64,000 nucleotides of DNA from an uncultured Porphyromonadaceae bacterium (GTDB lineage: Bacteria; Bacteroidota; Bacteroidia; Bacteroidales; Muribaculaceae). A program made the translations under genes and the position numbers. Where the stretch lies: NCBI GenBank assembly GCA_946187345.1, contig CAMHQD010000011.1:1-64000 (forward strand). Reading direction: 5' to 3'. Within the stretch, counting starts at the first letter, position 1; the number at the start of each line of letters is the position of its first letter. Positions 43,023 through 50,805 of the stretch are shown here, one piece after another. The notes beneath the pieces are model-generated. The model had not been told where the DNA came from. It ran no database searches and was given only the letters and a program-made list of their open reading frames with translations.

Positions 43023-43095
43023 GGGGCATTAGCTCATCTGGTAGAGCGCAACACTGGCAGTGTTGAGGTAAGCGGTTCGAGTCCGCTATGCTCCA
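43023..43095 (+). tRNA. tRNA-Ala(GGC)
   Basis: All four stems pair. Acceptor GGGGCAT/ATGCTCC includes the G3:U70 wobble pair that marks alanine tRNAs. The anticodon loop CTGGCAG gives GGC. CCA is not encoded. Confidence 0.95.
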
Positions 43096-43098
43096 CAC

Positions 43099-43138
43099 AA
43101 CGAACCGCCCCCTATGTGAGGAGGTTCGTTTTAGTTTT
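43099..43138 (+). terminator. Hairpin between the two tRNA-Ala genes
   Basis: AACGAACC (43099-43106) pairs with GGTTCGTT (43123-43130), followed by TTAGTTTT. It may end or attenuate transcription after the first tRNA. Confidence 0.62.
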
Positions 43139-43162
43139 GTCTCAGTACTTCGTACTAATCAA

Positions 43163-43235
43163 GGGGCATTAGCTCATCTGGTAGAGCGCTACATTCGCAT
43201 TGTAGAGGTAGGCGGTTCGAGTCCGCTATGCTCCA
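43163..43235 (+). tRNA. tRNA-Ala(CGC)
   Basis: Differs from the first tRNA essentially only in the anticodon arm and nearby variable bases. Loop TTCGCAT gives CGC, reading GCG codons; the G3:U70 pair is kept. It is probably a duplicate with a changed anticodon. Confidence 0.93.
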
Positions 43236-43243
43236 CGTGGCGT

Positions 43244-43290
43244 GACGACCCGTGACTTGCTCAACAGCAGTCGCGGGTCGTCTATTTTAA
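43244..43290 (+). terminator. Terminator after the second tRNA-Ala
   Basis: GACGACCCGTGAC (43244-43256) pairs with GTCGCGGGTCGTC (43270-43282), followed by TATTTTA. Confidence 0.78.
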
Positions 43291-43337
43291 TGGTGAGCGG
43301 AATGTGCTCATGATGAGCGACTTGTTTGCATAGGGGT

Positions 43338-43397
43338 AAAATAGAAACTTGGTTATAAGTCATTTTTTAGAGGACTTATAGCCAAGTTCCTATTTTT
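43338..43397. terminator. Bidirectional hairpin before the prolyl oligopeptidase stop
   Basis: About 22-bp arms (AAATAGAAACTTGGTTATAAGTC and its near complement) with A/T runs on both outer sides. It suits termination of the minus-strand peptidase and of plus-strand read-through. Confidence 0.78.
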
Positions 43398-43418
43398 TGT
43401 CTCTTTAATAGAGGAGGC

Positions 43419-45524
43419 TTACTTGACGCCGAGGTTGGCCATGATGAAGGCTTGAATGTCGGTGTACTCGTCGATTATTTTGCTCAGCGGCTTGCTGTGC
43501 CCGTGTCCGGCGTTGGTGTCGATGCGGATGAGTTTGGGCGCGTCGCCGGTGTTGCTGGCCTGTAGTGTGGCGGCATACTTGAACGAGTGGGCGGGCACAA
43601 CGCGGTCGTCATGGTCGCCGGTGGTGACAAGGATGGCCGGATAACGCGTGCCGTCGTTCTTGATGTTGTGCAACGGCGAGTAGCCGAGCAGGTAGCGGAA
43701 CATCTCGGGGTTGTCGTCGCTGCGACCGTAGTCGTGAGCCCAGTTCCAACCGATGGTGAACTCGTGGTAGCGCAGCATGTCCATCACACCCACCTGCGGC
43801 ACTGCGGCGGCCCAGAGGTCCGGTCGCTGGTTGACGACGGCACCCACGAGCAGTCCGCCGTTGCTGCCGCCGTTACAGGCGAGTTTTGCCGGACAAGTGT
43901 AGCCCTGGGCGATGAGCCACTCGGCGGCGGCGATAAAGTCGTCAAACACATTCTGCTTCTGCAGTTTGGTGCCGGCCTCGTGCCATTGCTCGCCGTACTC
44001 GCCGCCGCCACGCAGGTTGACGTAGGCGCAGATGCCGCCCTTGTCGAGCATGGTGAACGGGGTGCGCGTGTAACTGAACGCCGGGTTCATGCTGATGTTG
44101 AAGCCGCCGTAGCCGTAAACAAACGTCGGTCGCTTGCCATCCTTCTTGAGACCTTTCTTATATATAAGGAACATGGGGATGCGTGTGCCGTCCTTGCTGG
44201 GGAAGAACACCTGCTCGGTGACATAATCGGCACTCTTGAGGGCTACCTTTGGCGCGAAAACTTGGGTGCTCTCGCCGGTTGCCATATCATAGCGATAGAT
44301 TGTGGAGGGGTAGACGTAACTGGAGAAGGTGTAGAAGACCTCTTTCTCCTTCTGCCGGCTGCTGAAGCCCACGCTGCCAAAGGTGGGCAGAGCAATCTCT
44401 CGTATCTCCTTGCCGTTCTTGTCAAAGAGGTAGGGATGGGACGAGGCATCGCGGTCGTAGGTGAGGATAAACTGTCCGCCGGCCATCGAGACGTCGCTGA
44501 GCACCCACTCTCGCTCGGGCACGAACTCGCTGACATTGGCGGGGGAGAGGCGCTCGGCATCGTAGGCCACGAGTTTCCAGCGTGGAGCGCCCTCGTTGGT
44601 CATCACGATGAGGCGGCCGTCCTGCACGCCGACGACGTTGCGGGTGTACTTCATGCCGTCGGCCAACTTCACATAATGCGGATTGCGGTCTTTGAGATCC
44701 TTGACGTAGAGGGCGTTGCCGTCGCCGTCGCTCTCCCACATGACCACATAGCGCTGGTCGCCCACCACTTGTGCCTGATAGAACAGCAGCGGGTTGGTGT
44801 GGCTGCGATACTCAACGTAGTCCTCGCTCTGGGGCGTGCCCAGGCGGTGGTACATCACCTTGTGGTACTCGTTTTTGCTCGACTTGGCGTCCTCCGGCGC
44901 GTCGTAGGCGCTGTAGAAAAAGCCGTCGCCCAGCCATTGCGCGTCGGTGAACTTGGCCCACATGATGTGGTCGTCAAGCGTCTTGCCGGTGTTGAGGTCG
45001 AGCACGTAGATTTCGTTCCAGTCGCTGCCGTTGCGGGTGATGACATAGGCCAGGTATCGTCCGTCGTCCGAGAAATTGAGTTGCTGCAAGGCGACGGTGC
45101 CGTCGGTGCTGAGCGTGTTGGGGTCAAGTACGACGCGTTCCTCGCCTCCCAGACGGTCGGCCACCATGAGCACGCTCTGGTTCTGCAGGCCGTTGTTGCG
45201 GAAGAAGTAATACTTGCCGTTGTGGATCGCCGGCGCGCCCATCTTGGCGTAATTGGCGAGTTCGGTGAGGCGCTTGTGGATGGCCTTGCGCTGCGGCAGG
45301 CGGTCGAGATAGGCGCGTGTGACGGCGTTCTCGGCCTTGACCCATGCGGCCGTTTGCTTGCTGTTGTCGTCCTCAAGCCAGCGGTAAGGGTCGGGTACGG
45401 CGGTGCCGAAGTAGTGGTCGACAGTGTCGACGCGTGCCGCGACGGGATAGTTCAGCGGCTTGGCCGCCGATGCCGTGGCAGAACCTGTCAAAACGAGGCT
45501 CATAGCAATTAAAGTCTTTTTCAT
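43419..45524 (-). CDS. Prolyl oligopeptidase (S9A)
   Basis: A 701-residue periplasmic or secreted serine peptidase with a signal peptide (1-~21, GSATASA) that cleaves short peptides after proline. The N-terminal beta-propeller starts DPYRWLEDDNSKQTAAWVKAEN, a family hallmark. The C-terminal alpha/beta hydrolase has Ser554 in GGSNGGLL, the aspartate in GDHDDRVVPAHSFKY and the histidine in NAGHGHSKP. The triad is intact and the length is normal. A TTAGTTG heptamer array lies just upstream (45528-45556). Confidence 0.95.
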   Translation of the reverse strand: MKKTLIAMSLVLTGSATASAAKPLNYPVAARVDTVDHYFGTAVPDPYRWLEDDNSKQTAAWVKAENAVTRAYLDRLPQRKAIHKRLTELANYAKMGAPAIHNGKYYFFRNNGLQNQSVLMVADRLGGEERVVLDPNTLSTDGTVALQQLNFSDDGRYLAYVITRNGSDWNEIYVLDLNTGKTLDDHIMWAKFTDAQWLGDGFFYSAYDAPEDAKSSKNEYHKVMYHRLGTPQSEDYVEYRSHTNPLLFYQAQVVGDQRYVVMWESDGDGNALYVKDLKDRNPHYVKLADGMKYTRNVVGVQDGRLIVMTNEGAPRWKLVAYDAERLSPANVSEFVPEREWVLSDVSMAGGQFILTYDRDASSHPYLFDKNGKEIREIALPTFGSVGFSSRQKEKEVFYTFSSYVYPSTIYRYDMATGESTQVFAPKVALKSADYVTEQVFFPSKDGTRIPMFLIYKKGLKKDGKRPTFVYGYGGFNISMNPAFSYTRTPFTMLDKGGICAYVNLRGGGEYGEQWHEAGTKLQKQNVFDDFIAAAEWLIAQGYTCPAKLACNGGSNGGLLVGAVVNQRPDLWAAAVPQVGVMDMLRYHEFTIGWNWAHDYGRSDDNPEMFRYLLGYSPLHNIKNDGTRYPAILVTTGDHDDRVVPAHSFKYAATLQASNTGDAPKLIRIDTNAGHGHSKPLSKIIDEYTDIQAFIMANLGVK

Positions 45525-45527
45525 TAT

Positions 45528-45556
45528 ATTCGTTAGTTAGTTGTTAGTCGTTAACT
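45528..45556. repeat. GTTAGTT heptamer array
   Basis: Words CGTTAGT, TAGTTGT, TAGTCGT in a row upstream of the peptidase start. Confidence 0.7.
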
Positions 45557-45590
45557 TGATGGTGGCCATGAGGAGACCGTATGGGCGACG

Positions 45591-46583
45591 TCAGTTATTG
45601 TAGATGACGGCGAGCAGGGTGTTGCCCACGGCCTGGAGGGTGGCGGGGTCGAGTTTGTCGGGGGTGTCGGCGGTGGTGTGCCAATGGGGGAAGAAGCCGT
45701 GGTCGCTGCCGGGACGGAGGTCGATGATGTCGATGGCCGGTATGCCGGCTTGTAGCAGTGGCACGTGGTCGTCGTTGACAGCACCGCCCACGGTATTGAC
45801 AAATAGACTGCCTGCGCCGGCCGCCTGCGCCTTGCGCCAGACCATATCAACGATGTCACGGGCATAGTAGTCGCTGAACTGCTCGCGCATGAAGGTGGCG
45901 CCTTTGGCTCCTACCATGTCGAGGAGGATTGCCATCATCGGTTTGTATCCGGCCACATGTGGATGTTCAGCCCAGTATTGTGTGCCCAACGCCCAACTGT
46001 CGGGGTCGTCACTATCGCTGTCGCCCCAGTCCTCTACGTCCACCAGAAGGAGGTCAATGCCGATGGCCGGCGCCTTGTCGTGCATCACGCGCGCGAGTTC
46101 GAGCAACACGGCAGTGCCGCTGGCGGCGTCATTGGCACCCATGACCGGTTCTCGGCGATGCGCCGTGTCGGGGTCTTTGTCGGCCCAGGGTCGGCAGTCG
46201 TAGTGTGATAGTAGCAGAATCCGTTGCGCCGCCTCGGGGTTGAAAGAGGCGATGATGTTGCGCGCGGTGAGGCGCGTGCCGTCGAACGTGGTGACCGGCG
46301 CCTGCTGCTCGATGACGGTGTCGGCAAGTGTGGCCAGCCGGTCTTTGAGCCACGTGGAGCAACGCGCGTGGGCCTCGGTGCCAGGCACCCGTGGTCCCAT
46401 ATTGCATTGCTCAATCACAAGCGCCATGGCACTGTCGCCATTGCATTGCGGAGTGATGGCGGTGGTAGTGGTTGGCGCCTGGGCACTATTATCGCTGCTG
46501 CCGGCAGTTGACGCGCCGCATGAGGTCGTTATAGCCATCGCAACCGCGGCGGCCGCGAGATTATTAAGGAGGATGTTGTTCAT
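45591..46583 (-). CDS. M28-family glutaminyl-peptide cyclotransferase-like lipoprotein
   Basis: A 330-residue protein with a lipoprotein signal (ITTSC at ~19-23). It resembles type II glutaminyl cyclases such as that of Porphyromonas gingivalis, which cap N-terminal Gln as pyroglutamate on proteins exported across the inner membrane. Metal-site motifs are HYDCRPWADKDP, GANDAASGTAVLLEL, VDVEDWGDSDSDDPDSWALG and WHTTADTPDKLD. The EDWGDS...SWALGTQYW pattern separates it from ordinary M28 aminopeptidases. The assignment as cyclase rather than peptidase is likely but not certain. Confidence 0.87.
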   Translation of the reverse strand: MNNILLNNLAAAAVAMAITTSCGASTAGSSDNSAQAPTTTTAITPQCNGDSAMALVIEQCNMGPRVPGTEAHARCSTWLKDRLATLADTVIEQQAPVTTFDGTRLTARNIIASFNPEAAQRILLLSHYDCRPWADKDPDTAHRREPVMGANDAASGTAVLLELARVMHDKAPAIGIDLLLVDVEDWGDSDSDDPDSWALGTQYWAEHPHVAGYKPMMAILLDMVGAKGATFMREQFSDYYARDIVDMVWRKAQAAGAGSLFVNTVGGAVNDDHVPLLQAGIPAIDIIDLRPGSDHGFFPHWHTTADTPDKLDPATLQAVGNTLLAVIYNN

Positions 46584-46597
46584 TTCGATGGATTGAA

Positions 46598-46660
46598 AAC
46601 CACAATAGCACGCACCTCATCAACGTGATGTCGATGACGGGGCGTGCTGTGTCGTGGTTG
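46598..46660. terminator. Hairpin between secG and the glutaminyl cyclase gene
   Basis: AACCACAATAGCACGC pairs with GCGTGCTGTGTCGTGGTT across a ~27-base loop, with a T-rich stretch on the plus side. It may close the TPR-secG unit. Confidence 0.5.
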
Positions 46661-46733
46661 CGGTCTTTTTTCAAAGCAGCTTAGGCCGCTATACATTTAG
46701 CCGCTTGCTGCCCACGAAAAGAGGAAATTGTTT

Positions 46734-47144
46734 TTATTTTGCCTCGGGAGCGGGCGCTGCGGCGGGAGCCGGGGCTGCCTGCTGGGCGGCGGGAGCCGGA
46801 GCGGCGGCGGGGGCTGCCTGCTTGGCATCGGCGTCAGGAGCGGCCGGTGTCTCAAAAGCCGGTGCCTGGGTATCGTTCACCTTGAGCTCCTTAATTTGGG
46901 GCTGGTCGGCATTGGCGGAGGTGCTTGAGCCGAGGAATGCGGTGGCGATGCTGAGCACGCAGATGAAGATGGCGAGACCCCAAGTGACCTTCTCGATAAA
47001 CTCGGTGGTCTTGCGCACACCCATATACTGGTTGTAGCCGCCCACGTTTTGGGCCAATCCGCCACCCTTGGACTTCTGGATAAGCACCGCGCCGATGAGC
47101 AGCAGCGATGCCAATGCGATGAGAGTTGCTAAAAGAGTGTACAT
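46734..47144 (-). CDS. secG: Preprotein translocase subunit SecG
   Basis: Inner-membrane part of the Sec translocon. Residues 1-75 carry two helices and the motif VLIQKSKGGGLAQNVGG...RKTTEFIEKVTW. An unusually long Ala/Pro-rich C-terminal tail (~85-136, AAPAAAPAPAAQQAAPAPA) is seen in several Bacteroidota SecG proteins and has no known role. The ATG directly follows the TAA of the upstream TPR gene. Confidence 0.95.
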   Translation of the reverse strand: MYTLLATLIALASLLLIGAVLIQKSKGGGLAQNVGGYNQYMGVRKTTEFIEKVTWGLAIFICVLSIATAFLGSSTSANADQPQIKELKVNDTQAPAFETPAAPDADAKQAAPAAAPAPAAQQAAPAPAAAPAPEAK

Positions 47145-47921
47145 TTAATCGCTTTGTTTATTGTTGTTTAGATATTTTTCGTTCAACATCAACTTCTTCA
47201 AGAAGCGTATTTGGGCTGCAAAGTAAATACTTTTTTCCGGAAATTTCAAACTTAAGGCCTTGATAATTTCCAGAGCGCGGTCATATTTGCCACGCGAGAT
47301 GTATAATTGCGCCAATCCTTCGGTGAGCATTCCGGCTTTTGGCTGGTCGGGCGAGTTGACCGGTGTGTCGGCGACCTGTGCGGCGTCTTGGTCATCAACG
47401 TGCTGCTGCGTGGCGTCGGCGGCAAGTTGCTGCTCACGTTCTCGTGCCGAAGCGATGAAGTTGTCGATGAGGCGATCCTGCAAGTCGTCATCATCGCTTT
47501 TGGCATGTGGATTGTCGTGCTCCTCGGCGGCAAGGATGTCGGCATAGTCAGGCTGCGGGTTGAATATTATCTGGTTCAATGCCGCGATTTCCCGTTCGTT
47601 GTTTCCTCCGCTATAATTGTCGAGAAAACGGTCGATGGCGTCATCGGTGGCCGGTGTCTCGGGTTGCGGCGCGTCCGGGTAAAAAGCCGCGAACTTTGCC
47701 GCGTCGCGTCCTATTTGCAGAGCCAACGCTTGCCTGTCGGGCCACAATATGGCCAACTTTGCCAGCAAGTCATCGTTGCCGGCTGTGCCGTTGCGCTTGA
47801 GGAACAGCAACATCGGCAGGGTGCAATAGGGTGCCTCGGCCATGGCTTGGTCGAGCCACCGGCGGTCCACGTCAAGGGTGTCATCGCCGGCAAGCCGCAG
47901 TATGTCGTCGGTTAGTGACAT
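47145..47921 (-). CDS. Tetratricopeptide-like protein upstream of secG
   Basis: A 258-residue cytoplasmic protein without signal peptide. The N-terminal ~75 residues are helical (LDVDRRWLDQAMAEAPYCTLPMLLFLKR). The middle is acidic and low in complexity. The C-terminus holds a TPR-like pair (LTEGLAQLYISRGKYDRALEIIKALSLKFPEKS). Proteins of this kind sit next to secG in many Bacteroidota; their function is not established. The stop codon abuts the secG start. Confidence 0.83.
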   Translation of the reverse strand: MSLTDDILRLAGDDTLDVDRRWLDQAMAEAPYCTLPMLLFLKRNGTAGNDDLLAKLAILWPDRQALALQIGRDAAKFAAFYPDAPQPETPATDDAIDRFLDNYSGGNNEREIAALNQIIFNPQPDYADILAAEEHDNPHAKSDDDDLQDRLIDNFIASAREREQQLAADATQQHVDDQDAAQVADTPVNSPDQPKAGMLTEGLAQLYISRGKYDRALEIIKALSLKFPEKSIYFAAQIRFLKKLMLNEKYLNNNKQSD

Positions 47922-47952
47922 CCGTCTGCTCCTGTCGTACCTGCCTATTAAT

Positions 47953-47981
47953 AGGCGGGCCCACGAGTGGCAGGCCCGCCT
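47953..47981 (-). terminator. Hairpin downstream of tRNA-Ser
   Basis: AGGCGGGCC (47953-47961) pairs with GGCCCGCCT (47973-47981); the following minus-strand bases are ATTAATA, so the T run is weak. Confidence 0.55.
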
Positions 47982-47996
47982 CTTGTGGCATGGTAG

Positions 47997-48084
47997 CGGA
48001 GTGAGGGGGATTCGAACCCCCGAAACGCTTTTGACGTTTACACGCTTTCCAGGCGTGCCTCTTCAACCGCTCGAGCATCACTCC
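47997..48084 (-). tRNA. tRNA-Ser(GGA)
   Basis: An 88-nt class II tRNA with acceptor GGAGTGA/TCACTCC, anticodon stem CACGC/GCGTG with loop CTGGAAA (anticodon GGA), and a long variable arm (GTAAACGTCAAAAGCGTTTC). No CCA is encoded. Confidence 0.95.
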
Positions 48085-48087
48085 AAT

Positions 48088-48120
48088 AAAAGGTTGACCG
48101 TTGACCGTTGACGGTTGACC
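48088..48120. repeat. GACCGTT heptamer array in the tRNA-Ser leader
   Basis: Words GTTGACC, GTTGACC, GTTGACG, GTTGACC between the tRNA and its promoter. Confidence 0.8.
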
Positions 48121-48142
48121 GCTCTTGGTCCAAACGCGGCTG

Positions 48143-48150
48143 CAAAGGTA
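48143..48150 (-). promoter_or_regulatory. -7 box (TACCTTTG) for tRNA-Ser
   Basis: Minus-strand TACCTTTG, the same box as the tRNA-Ala promoter, with a weak CATTG ~19 bp upstream. It predicts a leader of about 50 nt containing the heptamer array. Confidence 0.6.
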
Positions 48151-48199
48151 GTAAAAATGTGCCACACGGCAATGAAAGTTTAACTTTTTTTTAAGATAT

Positions 48200-48230
48200 T
48201 TTGCCAATTCAACTTTTTGTTGTATATTTG
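48200..48230 (+). promoter_or_regulatory. Promoter of the EEP gene (TTTG-N19-TATATTTG)
   Basis: TTTG at 48200-48203 and TATATTTG at 48223-48230; the start codon is 84 bp downstream. Confidence 0.78.
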
Positions 48231-48314
48231 CGCATTATATGTGATGGCTGCAATAGATATGCTATCATACCAAAGTGCTAATCATAATTTTTACAAACGA
48301 ATACCACAACCGAG

Positions 48315-49418
48315 ATGAAAAAATTGCTTACGATTGCCTTGGCGGCATTGCTTGTGCTGCCGGCTTTGGCTCAAGAGCGCCGTTATCAGATGTATGGCGT
48401 GATGTTCTACAATCTCGAGAACTTGTTCGACACGATTAACAACAACGGCGTGTACGACTTGGAGTTCTCGCCCAACGGCGCGCGCCAGTGGAACTCTGAA
48501 AAGTACTGGAAGAAGCAGCACAACATGGCCTACGCCATCAGCCAGATTGTGACGCCCGGCACCCCCGACGGCCCGGCGTTGATTGGCGTGAGTGAGATTG
48601 AGAATATTACTGTTCTTGAGGATCTGGTGCGCCAGCCCGAACTCAAGAGCCGCCGCTACCAGATTGTGCATCATGACGGTCCTGACCGCCGTGGCGTGGA
48701 CGTGGGTTTGCTCTACAACCCGCGCGTGTTCAAGGTGCTGAACGTCACTAACCAGCGCTTGACCAAGGATCACTTTGTGATGGCCGGTTACCAAAAGAAG
48801 TACGAGGAGACCTATGAGCAACCCGATAGCCGCGCCTTCCGCACTCGTGACCAGTTGTGCGTGACCGGTATGCTTGCCGGCGAGAAGGTGAGTGTGATTG
48901 TGAACCACTGGCCGTCGCGTCTGGGCGGACAGGAGCAGAGCAGTTGGCTGCGCGAGGCCACGGGCGCGATGGCTCGCCACACGATTGACTCGCTGCTGCG
49001 CGACGACCCCAACCAGGGCATCTTCTTTATGGGTGACCTTAACGATGACCCGCAAGACCGCGCCTGTGCCGTCACGCTGGGCGGTCACCGTGACCTGGAT
49101 GACTGCAAGACGGTCAACGACCTGTACAACCCGTGGTGGAAGTTGCTCGACAAGGGCATCGGCACGCTGGGCTATCGTGGCAACTGGAACCTGTTTGACC
49201 AAATCCTGTTCAACGGCTACTTCTTCCGCCACTACGACTCGAATGACAAGCCTCAACTCACTTTCAGCCGCGCCGAGGTGCTGAACCGTTACTTCCTCAA
49301 GAGCGACGAGGGCGACCGTCAGGGCTATCCGTTCCGCACGTTCTCGGGTGGCGTGTTCCTCAATGGTTACAGCGACCACTTCCCCACGATTGTCTATCTG
49401 GTGAAGGAAGTGAAATAA
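48315..49418 (+). CDS. Secreted endonuclease/exonuclease/phosphatase-family hydrolase
   Basis: A 367-residue protein with a signal peptide (1-20, LVLPALAQ). EEP-fold motifs are FYNLENLFDT (metal-binding Asn/Glu region), ALIGVSEIEN, NHWPSRLGG, FFMGDLNDDP and the terminal GYSDHFP with the catalytic His. This set is typical of Bacteroidota extracytoplasmic nucleases or phosphodiesterases; the substrate is unknown. It stands alone with its own promoter. Confidence 0.9.
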   Translation: MKKLLTIALAALLVLPALAQERRYQMYGVMFYNLENLFDTINNNGVYDLEFSPNGARQWNSEKYWKKQHNMAYAISQIVTPGTPDGPALIGVSEIENITVLEDLVRQPELKSRRYQIVHHDGPDRRGVDVGLLYNPRVFKVLNVTNQRLTKDHFVMAGYQKKYEETYEQPDSRAFRTRDQLCVTGMLAGEKVSVIVNHWPSRLGGQEQSSWLREATGAMARHTIDSLLRDDPNQGIFFMGDLNDDPQDRACAVTLGGHRDLDDCKTVNDLYNPWWKLLDKGIGTLGYRGNWNLFDQILFNGYFFRHYDSNDKPQLTFSRAEVLNRYFLKSDEGDRQGYPFRTFSGGVFLNGYSDHFPTIVYLVKEVK

Positions 49419-49561
49419 AATAGACCTCCCCCCTTAATCACACCTCTTAATTAATTAGAGGTGGAAAAAGTAAAATTGGCTGGTGCCTCAATCAAGAGGC
49501 ACCGGCCAATCTTTACTATTGCGTTAGAGACTTCGTTTCGCAATACACAACCGTTTTGGTG

Positions 49562-50053
49562 TCAGGCGAGTTCGATGACTTGGGCATGCTCGATGCGGCC
49601 GGCGTCGAGGGTGAGGGTGACGAGGGTGCGCACTCGTTGCCAGCCTTGGGTGCCGGCGGCGCCGGGATTGACGACCAGGCAACCGAGGGCGCGGTCGGGG
49701 ACAATCTTGAGGATGTGGCTGTGACCGCACACAAAGAGTTGCGGTTTGCTCAGCAACAGCCGTTGGCGCACCCCGGGCGCATAGCGGCCCGGATAGCCGC
49801 CGATGTGGGTCATAACCACTTTGACGCCCTCCACGGTGAACACCTCGGTGTCGTGCAGCCGGCGGCGCAGCGTGCCGCCGTCGATGTTGCCACGCACGGC
49901 GCGCACCACGGGCACGACGGCCTCAAGGCGAGTGAGGATGTCCTCGCTGCCGATGTCGCCGGCGTGCCACACCTCGTCGCAGTCGGCGAAGTGGGCCGCA
50001 TAGCGGTCGTCCCACAACGAGTGGGTGTCGCTGATGATGCCGATTCGCTTCAT
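49562..50053 (-). CDS. YfcE/MJ0936-like metallophosphoesterase
   Basis: A 163-residue cytoplasmic phosphodiesterase. Metal-ligand motifs are GIISDTHSL, HAGDIGS, VRGNID, MTHIGGYPG and CGHSHI, all in the usual order. The natural substrate of this group is unclear. The stop lies next to a GCGTTAGAGACTTCGTTTCGC hairpin (49520-49540) and the start next to a large heptamer array. Confidence 0.93.
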   Translation of the reverse strand: MKRIGIISDTHSLWDDRYAAHFADCDEVWHAGDIGSEDILTRLEAVVPVVRAVRGNIDGGTLRRRLHDTEVFTVEGVKVVMTHIGGYPGRYAPGVRQRLLLSKPQLFVCGHSHILKIVPDRALGCLVVNPGAAGTQGWQRVRTLVTLTLDAGRIEHAQVIELA

Positions 50054-50055
50054 TG

Positions 50056-50144
50056 TATGAAAGGTTTACCGTTGACCGTTGACCGTTGGCAGTTACCGTT
50101 GACCGTTGGCGTTAGGTTCGGTCAACGGTCAACGGTCAACTTTT
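50056..50144. repeat. Inverted heptamer array (GACCGTT / GGTCAAC)
   Basis: About six GACCGTT-type words face three GGTCAAC words, making a long imperfect hairpin between ribE and the phosphoesterase gene. Its right end touches the ribE stop codon. Confidence 0.85.
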
Positions 50145-50752
50145 CACTTCACTTCCATCAGGCGGGCGAGGTACTTGCCGATGATGTCAAACTCGATGTT
50201 GACGACGGTGCCCACGCGGATGGCGTGGAAGTTGGTGAGGTTGAACGTATATGGGATGATGGCCACCTCAAAACTGTTGATCTCGCTGGCGCAGACGGTG
50301 AGGCTGGTGCCGTTGACGCAGACGCTGCCTTTCTCGACGGTGACGTATCCCTTGTGGGCAAGTTCGGGCGCGACGGTGTAACTGAACTTGAAGTAATAAC
50401 TGCCGTCCACCTCACGCACCTCGACGCAGGTCGCGGTCTGGTCGACGTGTCCCTGCACGATGTGTCCGTCGAGCCGTCCGTTCATGAGCATACTGCGCTC
50501 CACATTAACCTCGTCACCCACCTTAAGCAGCCCGAGGTTGCTGCGGTCGAGCGTCTCTTGGATGGCGGTCACCACGTAGGTGCCGGCCTCGGGGTCGACC
50601 TTGACCACGGTGAGGCACACCCCGTTGTGGGCCACGCTCTGGTCGATGTGCAACTCGGCGGCAAACGAGCAACTCAACGTGATGTGGAGGTTGCCGCCAT
50701 CTCTATCGAGGCTCACCACGCGGGCGGCCTCCTCAACAATTCCTGAAAACAT
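50144..50752 (-). CDS. ribE: Riboflavin synthase, alpha chain type
   Basis: Dismutates two 6,7-dimethyl-8-ribityllumazines to riboflavin. The 202-residue product starts MFSGIVEE and has two lumazine-binding repeats (VAHNGVCLTVV and VNGTSLTVC are the matching motifs in each half), as in all family members. The other riboflavin genes are not nearby and no FMN riboswitch is seen. miaB lies upstream on the same strand. Confidence 0.97.
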   Translation of the reverse strand: MFSGIVEEAARVVSLDRDGGNLHITLSCSFAAELHIDQSVAHNGVCLTVVKVDPEAGTYVVTAIQETLDRSNLGLLKVGDEVNVERSMLMNGRLDGHIVQGHVDQTATCVEVREVDGSYYFKFSYTVAPELAHKGYVTVEKGSVCVNGTSLTVCASEINSFEVAIIPYTFNLTNFHAIRVGTVVNIEFDIIGKYLARLMEVK

Positions 50753-50805
50753 TGTGGTATTGAAGTCTTTTTATAGGATTTATAGCGTTCTAAGAGTTGT
50801 GATTG

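Larger units (their letters stand above)
47922..48314. other. Spacer with tRNA-Ser and the promoter of the EEP gene
   Basis: Holds a GC-rich hairpin, tRNA-Ser, a heptamer array, a minus-strand promoter for the tRNA and a plus-strand promoter for the EEP gene. Confidence 0.7.
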
